Assembly: GCA_045863195.1 (NCBI GenBank)
Contig: BTUI01000007.1
Location: forward strand, 1-64,000
Direction: 5' to 3'
DNA from: W-Chloroflexi-9 sp045863195
GTDB lineage: Bacteria; Chloroflexota; Dehalococcoidia; UBA2979
DNA length: 64,000 nt
Shown: positions 26,256 to 35,072 of the stretch, piece by piece
Position numbering within the stretch: position 1 is the stretch's first letter
Layout: every line of letters begins with the position of its first letter
Program-made: the position numbers and the translations under genes
Notes under the pieces: generated by a model
Seen by the model: the letters and a program-made list of their open reading frames with translations, nothing else
Database searches by the model: none
Told to the model about the DNA's origin: nothing

Positions 26256-27710
26256 GTGGATCTCTTCTCCGGCTACCGCATCCGTTCCGGGCGCGACGAG
26301 ATGTTCACCGAGGCCGGTGCGCTTCGCCCTGCCTATCGTGACTTCCGCGACCGCATCCAGGACTGGGACGCCGCCACGTTCATCCAGCGCCAGGAGACCG
26401 CCGACCTGGACACGATGAACTCCGGCATCACCTTCACCGTCTACAACGACGACGCCGGCACGGAGCGCATCTTCCCGTTCTCGCTCATCCCCCGCGTCAT
26501 CGCCCCGGACGAGTGGGGGCGGCTGGAGCGCGGTCTCGTGCAGCGGGTCACGGCGCTCAACCGCTTCCTCGTGGACATCTACGGGGCGCAGGACTGCGTC
26601 AGCGACGGCGTCATCCCGGCCGAGCTGGTCTTCGACCACCCGGCGTACCGGATGCGGATGGCGGGATTCCGCCCGCCCCTCGGCGTCTACTCACACATCG
26701 CCGGCATCGACCTGATCCGCGACTCGCAGGGGGTGTTCCGCGTGCTGGAGGACAACCTGCGCACGCCCTCCGGCGTCTCCTACGTGATCGAGAACCGCCG
26801 CACGATGCTGAACGTGGTACCCGACCTCTTCCCGGAGGGCCGCGTGGAGCCGGTGGACGGCTACCCCGAGCGGCTGATGGAGATGCTCGTCGCCGTCCGC
26901 CCGGAAGACATCGCGCCGGACGAGGTACGCGCGGTGATCCTCACCCCGGGGTCGGCGAACTCCGCCTACTTCGAGCACTCCTTCCTCGCCCGCCAGATGG
27001 GCATCGAACTCGTCGAGGGACGCGACCTGGTCGTGCACAACGAGCGCGTCTACCTGCGCGCCACCACGGGCCTGGAGCCCGTCCACGTCATCTACCGCCG
27101 CGTGGACGACGATTACCTCGACCCGCTGGTCTTCCGCGCGGACAGCATGCTCGGCGTCTCCGGCCTTGTGAACGCCTACCTGGCGGGGAACGTGACCGTC
27201 GTGAATGCGATCGGGACGGGCGTGGCGGACGACAAGACCACCTACCGCTACGTCCCCGACCTCATCCGCTACTACCTGGGCGAAGAGCCGATCATCCCGA
27301 ACGTGGACACCTACATCGGCTGGCGGGAGGACGACCTCGCGTTCATGCTCGAACACCTCGGGGACCTCGTGCTGAAGCCGGCGGAGGGCTCCGGCGGCTA
27401 CGGCATCGTCGTCGGGCCGCAGGCCTCCGCCGACACGCTCGAGGCGGCACGCGAACGCCTCCGCCGTGAGCCACGGAAGTGGATCGCGCAGCCGCTGCAG
27501 GAGTTCTCCACGATCCCGACGTTCAACGGCGAGCAGTTCGAGCCGCGGCGCGCCGACCTCCGGCCGTTCGTGATCACGGGGGAGTCCTCCTGGGTGCTGC
27601 CCGGGGGCCTGACCCGCGTCGCCGCGAACGCCGAGTCCTACATCGTGAACTCCTCGCAGGGTGGCGGGTCGAAGGACACGTGGGTCCTCCGAGAGCAGCC
27701 GGAGGCGTAG
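26256..27710 (+). CDS. Circularly permuted ATP-grasp protein
   Basis: 484-aa protein of the CP_ATPgrasp type (older names DUF404/DUF407). Typical sequences are TFTVYNDDAGTERIFPFSLIPRVI near 50-75, VLEDNLRTPSGVSYVIENRR near 165, IYRRVDDDYLDPL, and the ATP-site segment VLKPAEGSGGYGIVVGP near 375-390. It probably joins an amino acid or peptide to an acceptor, as other ATP-grasp ligases do; the substrate is unknown. It is followed after one base by the alpha-E gene, then by transglutaminase and Anbu genes, a conserved set. GTG 26256 is used; ATG 26301 is an alternative 15 codons in. Confidence 0.92.
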   Translation: MDLFSGYRIRSGRDEMFTEAGALRPAYRDFRDRIQDWDAATFIQRQETADLDTMNSGITFTVYNDDAGTERIFPFSLIPRVIAPDEWGRLERGLVQRVTALNRFLVDIYGAQDCVSDGVIPAELVFDHPAYRMRMAGFRPPLGVYSHIAGIDLIRDSQGVFRVLEDNLRTPSGVSYVIENRRTMLNVVPDLFPEGRVEPVDGYPERLMEMLVAVRPEDIAPDEVRAVILTPGSANSAYFEHSFLARQMGIELVEGRDLVVHNERVYLRATTGLEPVHVIYRRVDDDYLDPLVFRADSMLGVSGLVNAYLAGNVTVVNAIGTGVADDKTTYRYVPDLIRYYLGEEPIIPNVDTYIGWREDDLAFMLEHLGDLVLKPAEGSGGYGIVVGPQASADTLEAARERLRREPRKWIAQPLQEFSTIPTFNGEQFEPRRADLRPFVITGESSWVLPGGLTRVAANAESYIVNSSQGGGSKDTWVLREQPEA

Positions 27711-27711
27711 G

Positions 27712-28671
27712 GTGCTGAGCCGCGTCGCCGAGAACCTGTACTGGCTGGGCCGCTACCTGGAGCGCGCGGATAACGTCGCTCGCCTGGCGGACGTGAACGT
27801 GCAGGCCACCACGGAGGTCTCGCCCGCCGGCGGCGGCCAGGCCTGGGACGCGGTCATCGCCACGCTCGGGGCGACCGAGGCGTACCGCGCAGCACGCGAA
27901 GAGCGGCCGGACCTGACGCCGGCCGACTTCGTGATTTACTCCACGGCCCATCCGCAGTCGCTGCGCTCCACCGTTGCCGCCGCCCGCGCCATCGCCCGCG
28001 AAGTCCGCGAGCACATCTCCCGCGAGGTGTTCGAGGAGATCAACCGGCTCTACCTGGGCACGAACCGCGGCGGGACGGATGACCGCTCGCTGCGCACGTT
28101 CTACTCCACGGTGAAGCGCGCGGTCGCCGCGATCCTCGGGCTGTTCGACAACACCGTCCTGATGACGGAGGGGCGCGAGTGGTTCCACTGCGGGCTCTAC
28201 CTGGAGCGCGCGGAGATGACGAGCCGCATCATCGACGCGAAGTACTTCATCCTCCTCGACAGCCCGGAGGAGGTGGGCGGCCCGCGCGACCGCTACCAGT
28301 GGATGGCGGTGCTGCGCTCCGCGAGCGCGCTGGAGGCGTACCGGAAGCAACAACTCGGCGCCGTGACCGGCCCGCGCGTGGCCGACCTGCTGATGTTCGA
28401 CCCGAACTTCCCGCGGAGCCTGGTGTATTGCGTGGCACAACTGCGCGGCCACTACGAGAGCGCCACGGACGAAACGCCGCCGGCGCGCTCCGTGCAGGCG
28501 GCGCGCGAAATCGCGCTGCTGGAACTGGACCTCCGCGCGGCGGACGCGCGCAACGTGATCCGCTCCGGGCTGCACCAGTTCCTGGACGAGTTCCAGGTCC
28601 GCCTCGGTGCGATCGACGAGGCGCTGCGGGCGCACCTCTTCCAGGCGCTGCCGGAGGAACCCGACGCATGA
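27712..28671 (+). CDS. Alpha-E domain protein (DUF403)
   Basis: 319-aa all-helical protein with the DUF403/alpha-E signature start VLSRVAENLYWLGRYLERADNVARL. The middle motif is WFHCGLYLERAEMTSRI and the end is GLHQFLDEFQVRL. The function is unknown; it always travels with the circularly permuted ATP-grasp protein and is thought to form part of a peptide-synthesis or modification machine. GTG 27712 follows GGAGG by 7 bases, and the start lies one base after the previous stop. The stop overlaps the next start (ATGA). Confidence 0.93.
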   Translation: MLSRVAENLYWLGRYLERADNVARLADVNVQATTEVSPAGGGQAWDAVIATLGATEAYRAAREERPDLTPADFVIYSTAHPQSLRSTVAAARAIAREVREHISREVFEEINRLYLGTNRGGTDDRSLRTFYSTVKRAVAAILGLFDNTVLMTEGREWFHCGLYLERAEMTSRIIDAKYFILLDSPEEVGGPRDRYQWMAVLRSASALEAYRKQQLGAVTGPRVADLLMFDPNFPRSLVYCVAQLRGHYESATDETPPARSVQAAREIALLELDLRAADARNVIRSGLHQFLDEFQVRLGAIDEALRAHLFQALPEEPDA

Positions 28672-29471
28672 TCGTGAACGTGCACTGGGAGACGACCTAC
28701 CGGTACAGCGAGCCCGTGCGGCTGCTGCACACGGAACTGTGCATCGTCCCCACCGTCCGCCCGGGCCAGCGGGTGCTGAGTGCCGATCTCACGCTGGAGC
28801 CCGCCGCGCGTCCGAGCACGCTCGTGGATGTCTTCGGCAACACGCTCCATCACGTCGACTTCCTGCAGCCGGTGGAGCGCCTTCACATCGCCGTGCGTGC
28901 ACAGGTGGAGACCACACCGTGGGCGGAGCCTGCCCCGGTGCTCTCTCCGCTCCTCGACCGGGTGTACCGGCAGCCGACGCCGCGCGCCCCCTTCGACCCC
29001 TCGTTCGAGGGCCTGTCGGCGGCCATCCCCGCGGACGCCACGCCGCTTGCGCTGGCGGGCATCCTCAACCGCAGCCTGCGTGAGCACTTCGACTTCGTGG
29101 TGGGGGCGACGGAGGTGTCACACACCGCCCTCGACTTCGTCGAGACCGGGTCCGGCGTCTGCCAGGACTTCGCGCACCTCATGCTGGCGCTGCTCCGCCG
29201 CCGGGGGGTCGCGGCCCGCTACGTCTCGGGCTACCTCGCCTCGCAGGAGGGCGACACCCTCGCGGAGGCGAGCCACGCCTGGGTCCAGGTGCTGGCGGAG
29301 GGCGCGTGGTACGGCTTCGACCCGGCGAACGGCATCCCCCAGGACGAGCGTTATGTGATCGTTGCCGTCGGACGCGACTACGATGATGTCCCACCTCTCC
29401 GTGGCACCTACAGCGGTGAGGCGGAGGAGCAGTGGTCCACCTCGGTGCGCATCGGCGCGCCGGAACAGTAA
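28668..29471 (+). CDS. Transglutaminase-like cysteine protease
   Basis: 267-aa protein with an N-terminal beta domain (Bact_transglu_N: YRYSEPVRLLHTELCIVP) and a transglutaminase/protease core. The catalytic triad is visible: Cys in GSGVCQDFAH (about 164), His in ASHAWVQV (about 203) and Asp in GFDPANG (about 219). Enzymes of this group act as cysteine peptidases or crosslinking enzymes. It overlaps the alpha-E gene by 4 bp and precedes the Anbu gene by 45 bases. In related clusters it is thought to cut or crosslink the product of the ATP-grasp protein; that is inference. Confidence 0.92.
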   Translation: MIVNVHWETTYRYSEPVRLLHTELCIVPTVRPGQRVLSADLTLEPAARPSTLVDVFGNTLHHVDFLQPVERLHIAVRAQVETTPWAEPAPVLSPLLDRVYRQPTPRAPFDPSFEGLSAAIPADATPLALAGILNRSLREHFDFVVGATEVSHTALDFVETGSGVCQDFAHLMLALLRRRGVAARYVSGYLASQEGDTLAEASHAWVQVLAEGAWYGFDPANGIPQDERYVIVAVGRDYDDVPPLRGTYSGEAEEQWSTSVRIGAPEQ

Positions 29472-29516
29472 ACACCCCGTCGGCCCTCCCCACCCGGCGC
29501 CAGCACGGAGCCCGTC

Positions 29517-30278
29517 ATGACCTTCTGCCTCGGGATGAAGTGCGCGGACGGCCTCCTCGCGATCGCGGACACGCGCATCACGAGCGGGACCGAACTGTCG
29601 GTCGCCAAAAAGATCTCGATCCACCAGTACGAGCAGCACTCGATGTTCATCCTCACCAGCGGCCTCCGGTCGCTGCGTGACAAGTCGATCACCTACTTCG
29701 AGGAGCGGCTGCGCGGCGAACAGAACCTGGACCGGATGTACAAGGCGGCGAACGCGCTGTCCGAGGAGATCCGGCGCGTCCGCACGGAGGACAAGGACTG
29801 GCTGCTGGACAGCGGCCTGTTCTTCGACCTCCACTGCATCCTCGGCGGGCAGCTGGCCGGGGACGACGAGGCGCACCTGTACCTCATCTACCCGGAGGGG
29901 AACTGGGTGGAGGTCCGTGCCGCCACGCCGTACGTGATCATCGGTGAGTCCCGGTACGGGAAGCCCACGCTGGACCGCGTGTGGCGGCACCACAAGGGGC
30001 TGGACGACGCGCTGCGGGTCGGCCTGCTGGCGTTCGACGCCACGAAGACGAGCGCCTCCGACGTGGATTACCCGGTGGACGTGGTGCTGTACCGCCCCGG
30101 CTCCTTCCGGATGCAGGAGCAGCGCTTCGTGCGCGAAGACCTGGACCCGCTGCAGAAGTACTGGCAGCGTGCGATCGAGGACGCGGTGGAGGGCGCCCGC
30201 AGCGCCGTGACGCCGCTGGTGGAACGGCTGGAGAACGCGCCCGCCGCCCACACCCATTACGGCGACAACGGGAAGTAG
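29517..30278 (+). CDS. Anbu, bacterial proteasome-homologue peptidase
   Basis: 253-aa Ntn-hydrolase of the Anbu (BPH) family. It starts MTFCLGMKCADGLLAIADTRIT, so Thr2 becomes the catalytic N-terminal nucleophile once Met is removed, as in HslV and proteasome beta subunits. Asp18 and Lys32 (in SVAKKISI) sit where the proteasome active site has its Asp and Lys. Anbu assembles into open rings or helices; its substrate is unsettled. The gene closes the conserved four-gene set with ATP-grasp, alpha-E and transglutaminase. GGAG lies six bases before the ATG. Confidence 0.92.
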   Translation: MTFCLGMKCADGLLAIADTRITSGTELSVAKKISIHQYEQHSMFILTSGLRSLRDKSITYFEERLRGEQNLDRMYKAANALSEEIRRVRTEDKDWLLDSGLFFDLHCILGGQLAGDDEAHLYLIYPEGNWVEVRAATPYVIIGESRYGKPTLDRVWRHHKGLDDALRVGLLAFDATKTSASDVDYPVDVVLYRPGSFRMQEQRFVREDLDPLQKYWQRAIEDAVEGARSAVTPLVERLENAPAAHTHYGDNGK

Positions 30279-30334
30279 CCCGACCGCCCGGCGTGTGCCT
30301 CAGCCGGCGCCGATGCTAGACTCCCGTCCGTACG

Positions 30335-30428
<94 letters not shown>

Positions 30429-30569
30429 CTCTTGTCGACCCTGCGAGGACAGGCGACGGCAGGCTGTGCGGTGGCGCTGCGCGTCCCCGTCCCGCTCGCC
30501 ATCACCCCTGCCCCCTCGCACCAGAAGGGGGCACTGTGCCTCCTTCAACGTGCAGGAGGTATTGCACCC

Positions 30570-31550
30570 ATGTTCCGATCCCGACCGTCCGTGCGGCATC
30601 GATCCGCACTCCTCGGTGCGCTGGCGGCCCTCGCCGTCCTGCTCGCCGCCTGCGGCAGCGACGACGCTGCCAGCACCGCCACCCCGGCGACTCCGGCCAC
30701 CGCCGTCGCGACCGAGGCGGGGCCGCTGCCACTGTTCCCGCTGACGATCGCGGACTCCGGCGGCCACTCGATCACCCTCGAGGCGGCGCCGCAGCGCATC
30801 GTCTCCCATTCGCCGGCCGTGACCGAGGTCCTGTTCGCGATCGGCGCCGGCGACCGCGTGATCGCCGTGGACGAGTTCTCGAACTACCCGGAGGCGGCGG
30901 TCGCGCTCCAGCAGGTCCGCTACTCCGACCCGGACCCGGAGCAGGCGGTCGCCCTGGAGCCCGACCTCGTGATCTTCGCCGGGCGCCAGCAGGGCAGCAT
31001 CGAGGCGTTCCGTGCGCTCGGCCTCCCGGTCTTCTTCAACGAGGAGCCGGCGACGATCGAGGACGTGCTGACGAACGTCATGCTGATCGGCCGGCTGGTC
31101 GGCGAGCAGGAGGCAGCCGAGGTGCTCGTCGCGGAGATGCGCGGCCGCATCGACGCGATCGCCCGGCGCGTGTCGGACGTCACGGAAGGCCCGACGGTCT
31201 TCTACGAACTCACCGATGGCCTCTACACGGTGGGGCCGGACTCCTTCATCGGCGGGATGCTCACGCTGCTCAAGGCGCGCAACATCGCCGAGGGCGCGGA
31301 CTCGGCGTTCCCGCAACTCACGGCGGAGGTCGTCGTCGAGCGCAACCCGGAGGTCATCCTGCTCGCGGATGGCGACTTCGGCGTGACGCTGGAGACGCTG
31401 AAGAAGCGCCCCGGCTGGTCGAAGATCGCCGCGGTCGAGAGCGGCCGGGTGGTCGCGGTGGACCCGGACATCTCCAGCCGGCCGGGCCCGCGTATCGTGG
31501 ACGCGCTCGAGGCGTTCGCGAAGGCGCTGTACCCGGACCGCTTCCAGTAA
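30570..31550 (+). CDS. Cobalamin-type ABC transporter binding lipoprotein (BtuF-like)
   Basis: 326-aa PF01497-type periplasmic binding protein. It has an N-terminal signal with lipobox LLAAC, an alanine/threonine linker, then QRIVSHSPAVTEVLFAIGAGDRVIAVDEFSNYP, the class start. Later blocks (LEPDLVIFAG, YELTDGLYTVGPDSFIGGML) fit vitamin B12 and siderophore receptors. AGGAGGT lies nine bases before ATG 30570. The cobalamin riboswitch and the downstream cbiB-cobD-cobQ genes point to cobamide or cobinamide as ligand. No btuC or btuD is encoded in the window, so the permease and ATPase must be elsewhere. Confidence 0.9.
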   Translation: MFRSRPSVRHRSALLGALAALAVLLAACGSDDAASTATPATPATAVATEAGPLPLFPLTIADSGGHSITLEAAPQRIVSHSPAVTEVLFAIGAGDRVIAVDEFSNYPEAAVALQQVRYSDPDPEQAVALEPDLVIFAGRQQGSIEAFRALGLPVFFNEEPATIEDVLTNVMLIGRLVGEQEAAEVLVAEMRGRIDAIARRVSDVTEGPTVFYELTDGLYTVGPDSFIGGMLTLLKARNIAEGADSAFPQLTAEVVVERNPEVILLADGDFGVTLETLKKRPGWSKIAAVESGRVVAVDPDISSRPGPRIVDALEAFAKALYPDRFQ

Positions 31551-31558
31551 TCGAACCA

Positions 31559-31587
31559 CCGGGGGCGGGACCGCGGCCCGCCCCCGG
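31559..31587 (+). terminator. Hairpin between the BtuF-like gene and cbiB
   Basis: CCGGGGGCGGG pairs perfectly with CCCGCCCCCGG (11 bp, 7-base loop). It starts nine bases after the stop and ends 12 bases before cbiB. It may reduce read-through or protect the upstream mRNA; the cbiB Shine-Dalgarno (GAGAGGA) begins right after it. Confidence 0.5.
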
Positions 31588-31599
31588 AGAGGATCGCCG

Positions 31600-32526
31600 A
31601 TGTTCGAGCGCACGCTCGCCTTCGCTGCCGGCATCGCCGCCGATGCGCGGCTGGGCGACCCGCCGAACGCGCTCCACCCGGTCGTGCTGATCGGCCGCGC
31701 CGCGGCGCTCGCCCGACGCCACGCGCCGGAGGATGCCACCGCGCGACGCCGCTACGGCCTCGCGATGGCCCTCGCCATCCCGGCCGGTGCCGGCCTGCTC
31801 GCGCACACCGCCGCCCGATCCTGGCCGGCCGCGCTCGGCGGCCGGGTCGCCGGCGACGCGCTGCTGCTCGCGCTCGCCTCCTCCCGCCGCTCCCTGCTCG
31901 CGCGCGCCACCGAGGTCGCGGACGCCCTCGACCGGGACGACCTCGACGAGGCGCGGCGGCTGCTCGGCTACCACCTGGTCAGCCGCGACACGGCCGACCT
32001 CAGCGCGGAGGAGGTCGCGGGCGCAGCGATCGAGTCGGTTGCGGAGAACCTGCACGACGGCGTCATCGGGCCCTGGTTCGCGTTTGCGAAGGCCGGCAGC
32101 GGCGGTGCCTGGGCCTACCGTGCGACGAATACGCTCGACTCGCTCTGGGGGTATCACGAACCGTTCCTGGAGGAACTCGGGATGGGCGCGGCCCGCCTCG
32201 ACGACCTGTTGAACCTCCTCCCGGCTCGCCTCAGCGCGGGCGCGATTGCGGCGGCCGCGACGCTCCTCGACGCGGACGCAGGCGGCGCGCTCCGCACCTG
32301 GCGCGCCGATGCTGGCCGCACGCCCAGCCCGAACGCGGGCGCGCCGATGGCCGCGATCGCCGGAGCGCTCGGTGTCGCCCTCGGGAAGCGCGACGCCTAC
32401 CTGCTGAACGAGAGCGGCCGCGCGCCCACGAGCGCCGACATCCGTCGTGCGGTACGCATCGTGAACGTTGCCGCCGCGCTCGTCGCGGCGCTGCTCGCGG
32501 GCACGCTGATCGGGCGCGCGCGATGA
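31600..32526 (+). CDS. cbiB: Adenosylcobinamide-phosphate synthase CbiB
   Basis: 308-aa membrane protein of the CbiB/CobD family. It links (R)-1-amino-2-propanol phosphate (or ethanolamine phosphate) to adenosylcobyric acid. The N-terminus carries DARLGDPPNALHPVVLIGRAAALARR, the family signature. AAIESVAENLHDGVIGPWFAF and ATNTLDSLWGYHEPF are further conserved blocks. TPSPNAGAPMAAIAGALGVALGK-like sequence is found near 265-290. It overlaps cobD by 4 bp, giving the ordered set cbiB-cobD-cobQ for the aminopropanol arm of cobamide synthesis. Confidence 0.93.
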   Translation: MFERTLAFAAGIAADARLGDPPNALHPVVLIGRAAALARRHAPEDATARRRYGLAMALAIPAGAGLLAHTAARSWPAALGGRVAGDALLLALASSRRSLLARATEVADALDRDDLDEARRLLGYHLVSRDTADLSAEEVAGAAIESVAENLHDGVIGPWFAFAKAGSGGAWAYRATNTLDSLWGYHEPFLEELGMGAARLDDLLNLLPARLSAGAIAAAATLLDADAGGALRTWRADAGRTPSPNAGAPMAAIAGALGVALGKRDAYLLNESGRAPTSADIRRAVRIVNVAAALVAALLAGTLIGRAR

Positions 32527-33563
32527 GCGTGACGCACGGCGGCGTGCAGCCCGAGGAGCTCGCCGCGCTCGGCCTCGACCCGGCGGCTGTCGTCGACCTC
32601 TCCGCGAACCTGCATCCCGCCGGCCCCGACCCCCGCGTGCTGGAGGCGGCACGGAGCGCCAGCCTCGACCGCTACCCGTCGCCGGACGCCGCGCCACTGC
32701 GCGAAGCGATCGCCGCCGCGCACGCCCTCGACCCGGCGTGCGTGCTCGTCACGCCCGGCGCGACGGCGGCGATCCACCTGGTCGCGCGCGCCTTCCTCCG
32801 CGAGCGCGACCGCTGCGCGATCCTCGGGCCGGCGTTCGGCGAATACGCCGCCGCGACGCGCGCCTGCAACGCCGAACCGGTGGAGGTGCGCGCGCATGCG
32901 CCGTCCTTCGAACCGGCGTGGCAGGACGCTCGCCTCGCGGGTGTGCCCCTCTCGTTCGTGTGCCAGCCGAACAACCCCACCGGCGTCGCCCTCGATGCCG
33001 CCGCCCTCGCCGCCCTCGCCGCGCGCTCGCGCCTGCTCGTGGTGGACGAGGCGTACGCCGACTTCGCACCGGGCGTGGCGACGGCGGAGGGGCTCGTGGC
33101 AGCGGGGGCACCCGTCGTGGTGGTCCGTTCGATGACCAAGTTGCACGCGGTCCCCGGGCTGCGCCTCGGCTACCTCATCGCCGCGCCGCCGGTCATCCGG
33201 CGGCTCGCGCACCTGCTCCCGTCGTGGTCGGTGGACGCCGCGTCGCTCGCGGCCGGCCTCGTCGCGGTCGGGCAGCACGAGGAGCGCGTGGCGCTGCTGG
33301 CCGGGCTGGCGGACGCGCGCGCGCGGCTCCGCGAGGCGTGCGCGTCCGCGGGCTGGGCCACGACGGACGCGCGCGCGAACTTCGTCGTCGCCCGCACCGG
33401 CGATGCGAGCGCCACCCGCGCGGCGCTCCTCCGCGAGGGCTTCGCGGTGCGTGACTGCACGTCGTTCGGGCTGCCGGAGTGGGTGCGGATCGCCGTCCCG
33501 GCACCCGCGCACCTCGACCGCCTCACGCGGGCGATCGAGCACGTAGCGGCGGTGCGCGCATGA
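32523..33563 (+). CDS. cobD: Threonine-phosphate decarboxylase CobD-like aminotransferase
   Basis: 346-aa fold-type I PLP enzyme of the HisC/CobD class. It starts HGGVQPEELAALGL, typical of L-threonine-O-3-phosphate decarboxylases. TPGATAAIHL, CQPNNPTG and VVDEAYADF are the PLP-site blocks, and SMTKLHAVPGLRLGY carries the Schiff-base Lys206. In context it makes (R)-1-amino-2-propanol phosphate for CbiB. A histidinol-phosphate aminotransferase role is the alternative, but the position between cbiB and cobQ, with ATGA overlaps on both sides, supports CobD. Confidence 0.9.
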   Translation: MSVTHGGVQPEELAALGLDPAAVVDLSANLHPAGPDPRVLEAARSASLDRYPSPDAAPLREAIAAAHALDPACVLVTPGATAAIHLVARAFLRERDRCAILGPAFGEYAAATRACNAEPVEVRAHAPSFEPAWQDARLAGVPLSFVCQPNNPTGVALDAAALAALAARSRLLVVDEAYADFAPGVATAEGLVAAGAPVVVVRSMTKLHAVPGLRLGYLIAAPPVIRRLAHLLPSWSVDAASLAAGLVAVGQHEERVALLAGLADARARLREACASAGWATTDARANFVVARTGDASATRAALLREGFAVRDCTSFGLPEWVRIAVPAPAHLDRLTRAIEHVAAVRA

Positions 33564-35059
33564 CCGCGCCGGTGCTGATGGTGGTGGGGACGGCGTCGTC
33601 GGTCGGGAAGTCCGTCCTGGTGACGGCGCTCTGTCGCATCTACGCCGACCGGGGCGTCCGCGTGGCGCCGTTCAAGGCGCAGAACATGTCGAACAACGCC
33701 GCGGTGACGGCGGACGGCCTGGAGATCGGACGCGCGCAGGCCGAACAGGCAGCCGCCGCGCGCGTGGAACCGACCGTCGCGATGAACCCCATCCTCCTCA
33801 AACCGCAGGGGGACCGCACCTCCCAGGTGGTGCTGGCGGGGCGCCCCGCCGGGGTGCTGCGCTCGCGCGACTTCATCGAACGGAAGCGCGATCACTGGCC
33901 GTACGTGGAGCGCGCGCTGGCCTCGCTGCGTGCGGAGTACGACCTGGTGATCGCGGAGGGCGCGGGCAGCCCGGCGGAGCCCAACCTGCAGGCGAGCGAC
34001 ATCGTGAACATGCGCGTGGCGCGCCACACGCAAGCGGTGACGCTGCTCGCCGGCGACATCGACCGAGGCGGCGTGTTCGCCCACTTCCTCGGCACGCTGC
34101 ACCTGCTCCCGCCGGAGGACCGGCGGCTGGTGCGCGGGCTGATCATCAACCGCTTCCGCGGCGACGCCTCGCTCCTTCGTCCGGCCATCGAGGTGCTGGA
34201 GACGCAGGGCCGCGTGCCCGTGCTCGGCACCGTGCCGTGGATCGACGACGTGGGCGTCGCGGACGAGGACGCACAGTCGCTGGAACGCGCGGACGCCGGA
34301 TATGCGCCCGCAGCGGACGAGGTGGACGTCGCCGTCATCCGCCTGCCACGGATCGCCAACTTCGATGACATCGACCCGCTGCAGGCGGAGCCGGGTGTCC
34401 TCGTGCGCTGGGTGAGTACCGCCGCCGAGATCGGCACGCCGGACCTCATCATCATCCCCGGCACGAAGGCGACCGTCGCCGACCTCGCGTGGCTTCGGTC
34501 ACGCGCACTCGACAGCGCCGTCGCCGCACGCGTCGAGGCCGGCGCGCACCTCCTGGGGATCTGCGGCGGCTACCAGATGCTCGGCGAGCGGCTCGTGGAC
34601 CTCGAGGGGGTGGAGGCGTCCGCTGGCACGTCCGTCGACGGTCTCGGGCTGCTCCCCGGCGTGACGGAGTTCACGGCGGTGAAGGAGACGCAACGCACCG
34701 GCGGGAGCGTGCGCGCGGCGTCCGGTGCCTGGCGCTCCGCCGAGGGCGCACCGGTGCGCGGTTACGAGATCCACATGGGCCGCACCCGCACCACTGCCAC
34801 GCCATTCCTCGACCTCGACGGACGCACGGACGGCGCCGTGCGCGAGGACGGGCGGGTCGCCGGCACCTACCTCCACGGCCTGCTGCACAACGACGCGCTG
34901 CGGGCCGCGCTACTGGCGTCGCTCGGCCGGAGTGCGACTAGCATGGCGTTCGACGCGAGCGCGGCGCGCGAGGCGGCGTTCGAGCGCCTGGCCGGGATCG
35001 TGAACGCCTCGATCGATCTGCCCCGCATCGACGCGATGCTCGGGCTGCACCTGCGCTAG
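33560..35059 (+). CDS. cobQ: Cobyric acid synthase CobQ
   Basis: 499-aa glutamine-dependent amidotransferase that amidates four side chains of the corrin ring. The N-terminal dethiobiotin-synthetase-like domain has P-loop GTASSVGKS (10-18) and the family block PFKAQNMSNNA. EGAGSPAEPNL follows. The C-terminal class I GATase-like domain has the Cys nucleophile in LLGICGGYQMLGE and the His in GYEIHMGRT. The ATG at 33560 overlaps cobD by 4 bp. The operon ends here at a palindrome. Confidence 0.95.
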   Translation: MTAPVLMVVGTASSVGKSVLVTALCRIYADRGVRVAPFKAQNMSNNAAVTADGLEIGRAQAEQAAAARVEPTVAMNPILLKPQGDRTSQVVLAGRPAGVLRSRDFIERKRDHWPYVERALASLRAEYDLVIAEGAGSPAEPNLQASDIVNMRVARHTQAVTLLAGDIDRGGVFAHFLGTLHLLPPEDRRLVRGLIINRFRGDASLLRPAIEVLETQGRVPVLGTVPWIDDVGVADEDAQSLERADAGYAPAADEVDVAVIRLPRIANFDDIDPLQAEPGVLVRWVSTAAEIGTPDLIIIPGTKATVADLAWLRSRALDSAVAARVEAGAHLLGICGGYQMLGERLVDLEGVEASAGTSVDGLGLLPGVTEFTAVKETQRTGGSVRAASGAWRSAEGAPVRGYEIHMGRTRTTATPFLDLDGRTDGAVREDGRVAGTYLHGLLHNDALRAALLASLGRSATSMAFDASAAREAAFERLAGIVNASIDLPRIDAMLGLHLR

Positions 35060-35072
35060 CGCGCTAGCGCAG
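35051..35072. terminator. Bidirectional hairpin between convergent cobQ and the DUF4010 gene
   Basis: A perfect 22-base palindrome, CTGCGCTAG-CGCG-CTAGCGCAG, spans both stop codons of the convergent genes. It may serve as a shared terminator, though it lacks a T-run on either side. Confidence 0.5.
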
